Source: Agathobacter sp. (lineage in GTDB: Bacteria; Bacillota; Clostridia; Lachnospirales; Lachnospiraceae). From it: 40,969 nt of DNA. Position 1 is the stretch's first letter, and every line of letters begins with the position of its first letter. This document shows, in pieces, positions 28,064 through 35,286 of this stretch. The stretch lies in assembly GCA_017623935.1 (NCBI GenBank), contig JAGAOC010000086.1, positions 1 to 40,969 on the forward strand, given 5' to 3'. The notes under the pieces were generated by a model. It did not search any database and was not told the origin of the DNA. It saw nothing but the letters and a program-made list of their open reading frames with translations. A program made the position numbers and the translations under genes.

Positions 28064-29940
28064 TGGAAAATAGACATAGAAGACCAGATAGACCAGGATA
28101 TGGCGGACCAGGACATGGCGAACCAGGACATGGTAGACCAAGACCAGGTGGACCAAGACCAGGTGGACCGGGTGCCCCAATGGAAAAATCAAAAGATTTT
28201 AAAGGAACCTGGAGCAAACTCTTACTATATTGTAAAAAATATTGGGCAGCAATGATCATTTCTTTAGGAGCTGCAGCAATAGGAACAGTGCTAACCCTTT
28301 TAGGTCCAGATAAGATCTCAGAACTGACAAAGATCATTTCCGAGGGAATCCTTACCGGAATTGATCTGGATGCAGTTGGAAAAGTTGGTTGTACATTAGT
28401 GATCTTTTATGCAACAAGCTGGCTACTTTCCGCTTTACAGCATTTTCTGATGGCAGGAGTTACCCAGAATGTATCTAAGAACTTAAGAACTGATATTTCC
28501 AAGAAAATAAATCGACTTCCAATGTGGTATTACAACAAGGTTTCCACCGGAGATGTATTATCACGCGTTACTAACGATGTAGATACTATTGCACAGTCTT
28601 TAAATCAGAGTATCGGTACATTAGTTTCTGCCATTACTTTATTATTTGGATCCTTATTCATGATGTTAAAGACAGATGGAATCATGACTTTAACTGCAGT
28701 TCTTTCCACAATAATCGGTTTTGGACTTATGATGGCGATCATGGGAAAATCCCAGAAATATTTCTTCCGTCAGCAGAAACATTTGGGAGAATTGAATGGT
28801 CATATTGAAGAAATCTATTCTGGACATACCGTTGTAAAAGCCTATAACGGAGAGGAAATGTCCCAGAAGGCGTTTGATGAAATGAACGAAAATCTTCGAG
28901 ACAGTGGATTTAAAGCACAGTGTCTTTCCGGTATGATGCAGCCATTAATGGGATTCATTGGAAATTTTGGATATGTAGCAGTTTGTATTGTAGGTGCACT
29001 TTTGACTATGAATGACAAGATTGGATTTGAAGTTATCATTGCATTTATGATGTATGTCCGTTATTTTACGCAGCCACTTTCTCAGTTGGCACAGGCAGCT
29101 CAGTCTTTACAGTCTGCAGCAGCAGCAGGTGAGCGAGTATTTGAATTTTTGGCAGCAGAGGAAATGGAAGATGAGAGTCATAAGACAGCCCGCCTTACAA
29201 ATGTAAAGGGTGAAGTAGAATTCGACCATGTAAAATTCGGATATGAAGATTCCGATAAGATCTTGATCAAAGATTTTTCTGCGAAAGCGAAACCAGGACA
29301 GAAAATTGCAATCGTTGGACCAACCGGTGCAGGAAAGACCACTATGGTCAACCTTCTCATGCGTTTTCATGAGATTGCTGGTGGAGAGATCAGAATTGAT
29401 GGAACACCAACAAAAGATATAAGAAGAGAGGACGTACACTCTCAGTTTTGTATGGTACTTCAGGATACCTGGCTTTTTGAAGGAACAGTTCGTGAAAACT
29501 TAGTATACTGTACAGAAAACGTCAGCGATGAAAAAATAGAAAAAGCCTGCAAAGCAGTAGGACTTCATCATTTTATCCGTACTCTGCCTCACGGATATGA
29601 CACTGTTTTAAATGATCAGGTAAATCTGTCCCAGGGACAGAAACAGCAGCTGACTATTGCAAGAGCTATGATCGCAGATAAGCCAATGCTTATTTTAGAT
29701 GAAGCCACAAGTTCTGTAGATACTCGTACAGAAATTCAGATTCAGAATGCAATGGATGAGCTAATGAAAGGAAGAACATCTTTTGTAATTGCTCATAGAC
29801 TTTCTACCATTAAGAATTCAGATCTGATCTTAGTTATGAAAGACGGAGATATAATCGAAAGCGGAACTCATGAGGATCTTCTTGCAAAAAATGGATTCTA
29901 TGCGGAGCTTTATAACAGTCAGTTTGAACAGTCTGCATAA
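28063..29940 (+). CDS. ABC exporter half-transporter with canonical ATP site
   Basis: 625 residues. The first 40 are an unusual Gly/Pro/Arg/His-rich tail made of short repeats (RPGYGGPGHGEPGHG, RPRPGGPRPGGPG), followed by a six-TM exporter domain and an ATPase domain with Walker A GPTGAGKTT, signature LSQGQKQQLT (Gln for the second Gly), Walker B LILDEATSSVD with the catalytic Glu, and switch FVIAHRLST. It complements the preceding half, so one composite site is active and one is degenerate. The ATG at 28063 overlaps the previous stop and has AAGGAGG upstream; a longer frame runs inside the previous gene. Confidence 0.93.
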   Translation: MENRHRRPDRPGYGGPGHGEPGHGRPRPGGPRPGGPGAPMEKSKDFKGTWSKLLLYCKKYWAAMIISLGAAAIGTVLTLLGPDKISELTKIISEGILTGIDLDAVGKVGCTLVIFYATSWLLSALQHFLMAGVTQNVSKNLRTDISKKINRLPMWYYNKVSTGDVLSRVTNDVDTIAQSLNQSIGTLVSAITLLFGSLFMMLKTDGIMTLTAVLSTIIGFGLMMAIMGKSQKYFFRQQKHLGELNGHIEEIYSGHTVVKAYNGEEMSQKAFDEMNENLRDSGFKAQCLSGMMQPLMGFIGNFGYVAVCIVGALLTMNDKIGFEVIIAFMMYVRYFTQPLSQLAQAAQSLQSAAAAGERVFEFLAAEEMEDESHKTARLTNVKGEVEFDHVKFGYEDSDKILIKDFSAKAKPGQKIAIVGPTGAGKTTMVNLLMRFHEIAGGEIRIDGTPTKDIRREDVHSQFCMVLQDTWLFEGTVRENLVYCTENVSDEKIEKACKAVGLHHFIRTLPHGYDTVLNDQVNLSQGQKQQLTIARAMIADKPMLILDEATSSVDTRTEIQIQNAMDELMKGRTSFVIAHRLSTIKNSDLILVMKDGDIIESGTHEDLLAKNGFYAELYNSQFEQSA

Positions 29941-29967
29941 GAAATTTACGGAAGGAGAAAAAGAAAA

Positions 29968-30564
29968 ATGTCTTATAATTATATAACAATTGAAAGAGAA
30001 TACGGAAGTGGCGGTGCCATTATTGCGGATCGCCTTTCCAAAGATTGCGGTATTCCTTGCTATGGACAGCAGATCTTTGAGAAAGTATCTCAGGAATTGC
30101 GGATGTCAGTGGATCAGATTGAGAATCGAGAAGAAAAAGTAACCAACAGTTTTTTATATTCTATGTATATGCTGGCAACTATGAGAAGTGGAAGTGGAGA
30201 TATGCTGACTGCAGAAAAGAAGATATTTCTCTCAGCACAGAAAGCAGTGCAGGATTTTGCTGCAAAAGGAAGCTGTATTTTCGTGGGACATTGTGCCAGT
30301 GAAGGATTAAAGGATAGAAAAGATGTATTGAGAGTATTTATTCGTTCCGATTATGAGCATAAAAAGCAGAGAGCAATCTCTGAATATGGAATCCCAGAAG
30401 CAGATGTGGATAGAACAATGCGTCATTATGATAAGAGAAGGAGTAGCTTCTTTTACGATAACACATCAAAAAGATGGGATTCTATGGAAAGCTATGATCT
30501 GATCTTAGATAGCGGAAGTATGGGGATTGATTCCTGTGTACAGATTTTAAAAAGCTTATTATAG
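29968..30564 (+). CDS. Cytidylate-kinase-like family protein
   Basis: 198 residues, recognized from the N-terminal IEREYGSGGAIIADRLSKDCGIPCYGQQIFEKVS, the P-loop-like start of the cytidylate kinase-like family (REYGSGG in place of GxxGxGK), plus CIFVGHCASEGL and a Lys/Arg-rich lid (HYDKRRSSFFYDNTSKRW). True Cmk is larger in its CMP-binding part, so a nucleotide-kinase role is plausible but the substrate is unknown. It lies 27 bp behind the ABC pair with its own AAGGAG site and is probably in that operon. Such genes often neighbour transporters in Lachnospiraceae. Confidence 0.78.
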   Translation: MSYNYITIEREYGSGGAIIADRLSKDCGIPCYGQQIFEKVSQELRMSVDQIENREEKVTNSFLYSMYMLATMRSGSGDMLTAEKKIFLSAQKAVQDFAAKGSCIFVGHCASEGLKDRKDVLRVFIRSDYEHKKQRAISEYGIPEADVDRTMRHYDKRRSSFFYDNTSKRWDSMESYDLILDSGSMGIDSCVQILKSLL

Positions 30565-30586
30565 ATATACACAAAAAGCGAACAGG

Positions 30587-30615
30587 TTGCCTTTTTTTTC
30601 CACATATGATATAAT
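30587..30615 (+). promoter_or_regulatory. Promoter of the repeat-rich membrane protein gene
   Basis: TTGCCT (30587-30592), 17-nt spacer, TATAAT (30610-30615). The leader to the ATG at 30718 would be about 95 nt and contains a 9-bp inverted repeat. Confidence 0.7.
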
Positions 30616-30632
30616 TTATTAATTCTTAATAT

Positions 30633-30674
30633 GTTATTTACCAGCAAATTGCACTAAATTTTTTCGTAAATAAC
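30633..30674 (+). promoter_or_regulatory. Inverted repeat in the 5' leader of the repeat-rich membrane protein gene
   Basis: GTTATTTAC (30633-30641) and GTAAATAAC (30666-30674) are perfect 9-bp inverted arms around 24 nt. It could be a leader hairpin or an operator. No known riboswitch consensus was recognized. Confidence 0.5.
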
Positions 30675-30717
30675 AGACACGTCGTGCCAACGATTAAGAT
30701 ACAGGGGGAAAAGGGTT

Positions 30718-32241
30718 ATGGACGAGAGAAAAAATAAGAATGTAAAATTAAAAATCACTTTAGCAGCGATATTTGTGACTTTAGTAATCATAGCAGAAAT
30801 CTATGTTGCTTTGAAAGTAACCTTTTATCCGTATGTGTTCGCTATTGTACTGGCAGTCTTAGCAGTGGTTGCTATGTATGTTCTTGTGAGTGGAGCTTTA
30901 CAATATTTTGACCTTAGAAATAAGCAGAAGGACGAGTTGTTTGAAGATACCATTAAGGCTCAGAAAGCTTCTTATATCTTACATAAGAAATATTTCGAGA
31001 CTTTAGAAGAGCGAATGAATGTACTTGAGAAGGCAGCAGTACTTCCTACAGAAGAGATCGTGACCGCTCAGAAGGGAATCGCGAAGGTCATTATTAGCCG
31101 AAGCAGAGAGAATACAGAAGCTACTTTAAGTTCTCATGAACAGATCATTGAGATGTTAGGAGAATTTGAGAAGCAGTTGAACCAAAGCAAAGCAGGAATC
31201 GTGGAACAGCTGCATGAAGATAATGTAGAGATCGTAGAGCAGTTAAGAGAGAATAATGCAGGAATCGTAGAGAAGTTGAATGAAAATAGTGCAGGACTTG
31301 CAGAGAAAGAAAAGGCAATGAATGCGGAATCCATTCAGCAGATGATCAATAAGCAGCAGGAGATCATTATGAATCTGAAGGATATGGAGATCCGCATGAG
31401 TAATGCAATTCTTCAGAGCCAGAAAGTGATTACGGAACAGATTCCAGTTTATCAAGCACCGGTAATGCAGTCCGCTATGCCGGTAATGCAGTCTACAGTA
31501 CCAGTAATGCAGAATGCAGTTCCAACAGAGCAGCCAGCTGCACCGATCAGTCAGCCAGCTCCAGAACCAGTGGTGATGGAAGAACCGATCATTGAGAAAC
31601 CAGTGATGATGGAAGAACCGATCATTGAGGAACCAGTGGTGATGGAAGAACCGATCATTGAGGAGCCAGTGATGATGGAAGAACCGATCATTGAGGAACC
31701 AGTGATGATGGAGGAGCCAGCAGAAGAGTTGCCACCAATGCCAGATTTGTCAGACCCGAATAAGAAAATGAGTCCAGACGATATAGCAGCTCTGTTTGCA
31801 AACCTTGGAGGAGGAAGCCCAGCAGTGGAAGAGTCTGTACCGGTAGAAGAGATCATCCCAGATCCAGTAGTGATGGAAGAGCCGATCATTGAGGAGCCAA
31901 TGATGGAAGAGCCGATCATTGAGGAGCCAGTGATGATGGAAGAACCAATCATGGAAGAACCAGCTGGAGAGTTGCCACCAATGCCGGATTTATCAGATCC
32001 AAATAAACAGATGAGCCCGGATGATATAGCAGCATTGTTTGCGAACCTTGGAGGAGAAAATTCAACTCCAGTCGAAGAACCAACCGTAGTAGAGGAACCA
32101 ATTCTCGCAGAGGAGCCAGTTATTGAAGAGCCGGTCATTGAAGAGCCAGTGGAAGAAAAACCACCAATGCCAGACTTGTCAGATCCGAATAAGAAAATGA
32201 GTCCGGAAGAAATAGCAGCTTTATTTGCAAACTTATCATAA
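30718..32241 (+). CDS. Two-TM coiled-coil protein with three C-terminal SPxxIAALFANL motifs
   Basis: 507 residues of unknown function. Two hydrophobic helices (about 12-32 and 37-58) anchor it in the membrane. Residues 65-250 look like coiled coil, with short repeats such as AGIVEQL.E.N and VEIVEQLREN. Then come a Met/Pro/Gln-rich stretch and Pro/Glu-rich linkers. Four 11-residue units of the type PVMMEEPIIEE are encoded by 33-bp repeats at 31567-31698. Three near-identical copies of PPMPDLSDPNKKMSPDDIAALFANL lie at residues 339-365, 420-446 and 482-507 (the very C-terminus). The motif resembles the N-terminal peptide of FliM (SQDEIDALL), so a role as a docking peptide for a partner protein is a reasonable guess. 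Confidence 0.8.
   Translation: MDERKNKNVKLKITLAAIFVTLVIIAEIYVALKVTFYPYVFAIVLAVLAVVAMYVLVSGALQYFDLRNKQKDELFEDTIKAQKASYILHKKYFETLEERMNVLEKAAVLPTEEIVTAQKGIAKVIISRSRENTEATLSSHEQIIEMLGEFEKQLNQSKAGIVEQLHEDNVEIVEQLRENNAGIVEKLNENSAGLAEKEKAMNAESIQQMINKQQEIIMNLKDMEIRMSNAILQSQKVITEQIPVYQAPVMQSAMPVMQSTVPVMQNAVPTEQPAAPISQPAPEPVVMEEPIIEKPVMMEEPIIEEPVVMEEPIIEEPVMMEEPIIEEPVMMEEPAEELPPMPDLSDPNKKMSPDDIAALFANLGGGSPAVEESVPVEEIIPDPVVMEEPIIEEPMMEEPIIEEPVMMEEPIMEEPAGELPPMPDLSDPNKQMSPDDIAALFANLGGENSTPVEEPTVVEEPILAEEPVIEEPVIEEPVEEKPPMPDLSDPNKKMSPEEIAALFANLS
31567..31716 (+). repeat. 33-bp tandem repeats encoding PVxMEEPIIEE units
   Basis: Four consecutive 33-bp units begin at 31567, 31600, 31633 and 31666, with a partial fifth to about 31716. 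They differ by only a few bases. Further degenerate units occur at 31867-31965 and 32076-32157. Such near-identity makes the array prone to gain or loss of units. Confidence 0.9.
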
Positions 32242-32251
32242 GAATACAAAA

Positions 32252-32275
32252 ACGACCAACCGTAAGGTTGGTCGT
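32252..32275 (-). terminator. Terminator between two convergent genes
   Basis: A perfect 10-bp stem ACGACCAACC/GGTTGGTCGT with GTAA loop. On the minus strand it is followed by TTTTGTATTC, so it fits the minus-strand gene ending at 32300. On the plus strand there is no T-run, though it may still help stop the plus-strand gene ending at 32241. Confidence 0.85.
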
Positions 32276-32299
32276 GAAAATTGTTAAATTATAGAAATA

Positions 32300-33616
32300 T
32301 TAATACGTATAGTAGCGACCGGTTACACTGTTCTGACCCCATTCGCCATAGCCGCAGTCGCCGCCCATTCCGTCGGCCCAGCCTTTCTGGCCATCCATAT
32401 AAAGTTCACACCACTGGTGAGTATATTGATTTTCATTTACATGAGTCCAGGAATATCCCATACAATCTAAGACAAGTCCTAAAGCACGAGTAGATCCGGC
32501 ACAAGAGTATTCACCCTTTACAAAAACACCATAGGCAGTTCTGTAATCTTTACCAGACATGGTATAGGTATCATTTGCACAGTAGCAGGCAACAATGTAG
32601 GCTGCTACATAGACTTTCTCTCTGTCAGTAGTACCATAAGACAATGCAGCTTCTGCAATTTCTTTTGCAATAACCTTTGCAATGGCATCTTTGTCAGCCT
32701 GGGTGTTAAAGCAGGCTTTTCCATTTTTAATGGTATATGTATGTCCATCGTATGTAAATGATCCGGTATAATTGAAATTAACTCTACTGTTTTCACAGTA
32801 TAAGAAATCACTGTTCAGTTGAACTAAGCCATCATACTTAAAGGTAATTCGGCCGCCTTCTACATACCACCAATCGGAGGCTTTTTTGGCGAAACCGTAA
32901 TAATCAAAGTCAATCTTACCGTTCTTTAAATACCACCAGCCGTTTTCATTCTTAGCAAGTCCGGTAAAACTGAAATTGACTTTACCATTTTCTACGCGCC
33001 ACCAGCCGGTAGAATTCTTAGCGATACCGGTGTAAGAAAAGTCAATCTTACCATTCTTTAAGTACCACCAGCCATTAGCATTTTTAGCAAGTCCGGTGAA
33101 ATTGAAATTAACTTTACCATTCTCTACACGCCACCAAGCGTTAGAATTTTTAATGATACCGGTGTAAGAGAAATCAATCTTACCATTCTTTAAGTACCAC
33201 CAACCATTTTCATTCTTAGCAAGTCCAGTAAAATTGAAATTGACTTTACCATTTTCTACGCGCCACCAACCGGAAGCGTTTTTAATGATACCGGTGTAAG
33301 AAAAGTCGATCTTACCATTTTTCAGATACCACCAGCCATTAGAATTCTGGGCGAGTCCGGTAAAATTGAAATTGATCTTACCATTTTCCACACGCCACCA
33401 ACCGGTAGAATTCTTGACGATACCAGTGTAAGAAGTATCAACCACTCCATTCACATAGTAGTACCAATTGCCATCAGAGGCTTTTTGGAGTCCTGTGACA
33501 GAAGTATTTTGTGCCACAGCAGTGGTGCTTTGAGTGTTTTCGTCTGCAAGGACTGGTTGGGACACCCCAAGACCCACGAGACCTGCAAGAACAAGTACGA
33601 GTAATTTTTTTCTCAT
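32300..33616 (-). CDS. Secreted protein with cell-wall-binding-type repeats and transglutaminase-like domain
   Basis: 438 residues. A signal peptide (KKLLVLVLAGLVGLGVSQPVLA, cleavage after about residue 24) is followed by about ten 22-residue aromatic repeats (from residue 64) of the type TGxxKNxxGWWxVENGKxNFNF, related to choline/cell-wall-binding repeats. The C-terminal domain (about 300-438) is transglutaminase-like, with catalytic Cys372 in YSCAGST, His400 in THQWCEL and Asp415 in WADGMGG. It probably binds the cell surface by the repeats and acts as a cross-linking enzyme or cysteine protease outside the cell. The ATG at 33616 has an AGAGGG site; the frame continues upstream without one. 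Transcribed against replication as a single gene. Confidence 0.85.
   Translation of the reverse strand: MRKKLLVLVLAGLVGLGVSQPVLADENTQSTTAVAQNTSVTGLQKASDGNWYYYVNGVVDTSYTGIVKNSTGWWRVENGKINFNFTGLAQNSNGWWYLKNGKIDFSYTGIIKNASGWWRVENGKVNFNFTGLAKNENGWWYLKNGKIDFSYTGIIKNSNAWWRVENGKVNFNFTGLAKNANGWWYLKNGKIDFSYTGIAKNSTGWWRVENGKVNFSFTGLAKNENGWWYLKNGKIDFDYYGFAKKASDWWYVEGGRITFKYDGLVQLNSDFLYCENSRVNFNYTGSFTYDGHTYTIKNGKACFNTQADKDAIAKVIAKEIAEAALSYGTTDREKVYVAAYIVACYCANDTYTMSGKDYRTAYGVFVKGEYSCAGSTRALGLVLDCMGYSWTHVNENQYTHQWCELYMDGQKGWADGMGGDCGYGEWGQNSVTGRYYTY
32900..33427 (-). repeat. Eight 66-bp repeats arranged as four 132-bp dyads
   Basis: Within the secreted protein gene two unit types alternate strictly: A (GWWRVENGKxNFNF) and B (GWWYLKNGKIDFSY). 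There are four A-B pairs, 132 bp each, very similar at DNA level, followed by two diverged units (32768-32899). The pattern shows the pair, not the single unit, as the last unit of duplication. Confidence 0.9.
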
Positions 33617-33717
33617 AGTTTTCCCTCTCTTTTTATTTATTTGTATAGTTATTGTGAAAAATTTCACATTTGCTATTAAAATTAATATGAAATCCCTTAT
33701 GAAAAGAAATTCATATA

Positions 33718-34935
33718 CTAATCAATTGGATGAGAAAGTATCTCAATCAGTATTTTAACAACAGATTCCATGCTTTCGACGCAAATATGCTCATACGGAC
33801 CGTGGAATCCATATCCACCAGTTCCTAAGTTTGGACAAGGCAGCCCCATGAAAGAAAGTCTTGCACCATCTGTTCCACCTCGGACAGGACGGGAGACTGG
33901 GGAAATCCCAATAGAGGATATGGCGCGTTTTGCGAGATCCACAATATACATATGATCTTTCATAATAGAGATCATATTCTCATAGGAATGTGTGATGGTA
34001 AGGGTTACGGTGCCTGCACCGTATTTCTGGTTCATCTCTACTTCAATGGTACGAAGACGATTCAATCGGGATTCGAAGATATCCTGATCGTGATCTCGGA
34101 CAATATAGGATAGATTAGCGGAAGCTACATCACCCTTCATATCTGTAAGATGGTAAAAACCTTCTCTATCACAAGTGTGGGAAGGGGTCTCATCCTCTGG
34201 AAGCATAGAAGCAATCTCACAGGCAACTAATGCAGCATTGATCATAATATCCTTGGCCTCTCCAGGATGCACATTCACCCCGTGAATCTCAAAATCAGCA
34301 CTGGCGGCATTAAAATTCTCGTAAGCAATCTCGCCTTCATAATCTCCATCTACTGTATAGGCGTAATCTGCTTTAAAATAATCCAGATCAAAATGATCCG
34401 GTCCCATGCCTACTTCTTCATCAGGAGTAAAACCTACCCAAATATCTCCATGTGGTATCTTATTCTGGATGATCTGTTCTAATGCAGTCAGGATCTCTGC
34501 GATTCCAGCTTTATCATCAGCACCTAGAAGAGTAGTCCCATCCGTGGTGATCAGCGTCTTTCCTACGGAAGATATAAGATCAGGAAAATCAGATACCTTT
34601 AGCACAGAGCCATTGCCTGGAAGGATTACGTCTTTTCCATCATAGTTAGCAAGGATCTGAGGTTTAACATCTTTTCCAGAGTAATCGGGAGCAGTGTCCA
34701 TGTGGGCGATCAGACCAATGGCTTTTTTCCCTTCCATACCAGAAGTGGCAGGGAGTAGTCCATAGACATAGCAGTGATCAGTCAGGATAACAGAAGACAG
34801 TTCTAAGTCTTTTAATTCCTGCTCTAATTCCTTACCTAGAGCAAACTCTCTATCGCTGGTAGGGATATTCTGACCTTCTTCATCAGAAGTGGTCCAATAG
34901 GACACATATTTTAGAAATCTTTCTTGAACTTTCAT
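33718..34935 (-). CDS. pepT: Peptidase T (tripeptide aminopeptidase)
   Basis: 405 residues, M20-family zinc aminopeptidase that releases N-terminal residues from tripeptides in the cytosol. Visible motifs are LIAHMDTAPDYSG (zinc His and Asp), TTDGTTLLGADDKAGIAEI (bridging Asp), GFTPDEEVGMG (catalytic and metal Glu), and RPVRGGTDGARLSFMGLPCPNLGTGG with the terminal HGPYEHICVES (metal His). The family length is usual. GAAAGGA precedes the ATG at 34935. No clear promoter for it was found; the upstream spacer carries the divergent tRNA-Lys promoter. Confidence 0.96.
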   Translation of the reverse strand: MKVQERFLKYVSYWTTSDEEGQNIPTSDREFALGKELEQELKDLELSSVILTDHCYVYGLLPATSGMEGKKAIGLIAHMDTAPDYSGKDVKPQILANYDGKDVILPGNGSVLKVSDFPDLISSVGKTLITTDGTTLLGADDKAGIAEILTALEQIIQNKIPHGDIWVGFTPDEEVGMGPDHFDLDYFKADYAYTVDGDYEGEIAYENFNAASADFEIHGVNVHPGEAKDIMINAALVACEIASMLPEDETPSHTCDREGFYHLTDMKGDVASANLSYIVRDHDQDIFESRLNRLRTIEVEMNQKYGAGTVTLTITHSYENMISIMKDHMYIVDLAKRAISSIGISPVSRPVRGGTDGARLSFMGLPCPNLGTGGYGFHGPYEHICVESMESVVKILIEILSHPID

Positions 34936-34982
34936 AAAATTTATATCCTTTCAAAAATAATAAAAAAAATGTAAAAAAAAGC

Positions 34983-35011
34983 TTGCAAAACTTATACTTA
35001 TACTATATAAT
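34983..35011 (+). promoter_or_regulatory. Promoter of tRNA-Lys
   Basis: TTGCAA (34983-34988), 17-nt spacer, TATAAT (35006-35011), about 40 nt before the tRNA. Confidence 0.78.
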
Positions 35012-35051
35012 AAATCTTGCGTTTGGGAAAGACGTAAATTAAATAATTTAT

Positions 35052-35124
35052 GCGCCTCTAGCTCAGCTGGCAGAGCACCTGACTCTTAATCAGGGTGTCC
35101 AGGGTTCGAACCCCTGGAGGCGCA
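35052..35124 (+). tRNA. tRNA-Lys(CUU)
   Basis: Perfect acceptor stem GCGCCTC/GAGGCGC with discriminator A, D-arm AGCTCAGCTGGCAGAGC, anticodon stem CTGA/TCAG with loop giving CUU (codon AAG), and T-arm CCAGGGTTCGAACCCCTGG. CCA is not encoded. Confidence 0.97.
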
Positions 35125-35129
35125 CTACG

Positions 35130-35176
35130 AAGTACCGATTTTGTGGACAAGATCCATGGGGTTGGTGCTTTTTTCT
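35130..35176 (+). terminator. Terminator after tRNA-Lys
   Basis: AAGTACC (35130-35136) pairs with GGTGCTT (35164-35170, one G-U), an internal GTGGA/TCCAT stem continues it, and TTTTTT follows. Confidence 0.72.
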
Positions 35177-35245
35177 TGTGTAAGGAAAAATTATGCAATC
35201 TTCAATAAATCTTAATATTTTTTTCCTTTCAGATTAATGTTTAAG

Positions 35246-35254
35246 TGGTACAAT
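35246..35254 (+). promoter_or_regulatory. Extended -10 promoter of the Dlt-like operon
   Basis: TGGTACAAT (extended -10 with TG at 35246-35247 and TACAAT at 35249-35254); the -35 is poor. It lies 33 bp before the TTG start of the first gene and argues against a GTG start at 35245. Confidence 0.55.
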
Positions 35255-35286
35255 TTACCGGAATCACAAATGAAAGGAGCAAGAAT

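Noticed and set aside
28063-28185. CRISPR-like repeats in the short GC-rich units at the start of the second ABC gene
   Set aside because: Units are 9-18 bp, in frame and coding, with no regular spacers. No CRISPR array was seen anywhere in the window.
27996-28337. Pro/Gly-rich frame opposite the start of the second ABC gene
   Set aside because: It mirrors the Gly/Pro-rich tail of the ABC protein and lacks its own signals.
30575-30600. Possible terminator after the cytidylate-kinase-like gene
   Set aside because: The GC/AAC...GTTGC stem is interrupted and its loop is too small; the T-run more likely belongs to the promoter spacer at 30593-30609.
30616-30717. c-di-GMP or other known riboswitch before the repeat-rich protein gene
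   Set aside because: None of the conserved core segments of GEMM-I, GEMM-II or other classes I know could be aligned.
31551-32249. A 232-codon frame opposite the repeat-rich protein gene
   Set aside because: It is the antisense of the 33-bp repeats and the three motif copies; the Ser/Gly-rich translation is a by-product of GAA/CCA codons on the other strand.
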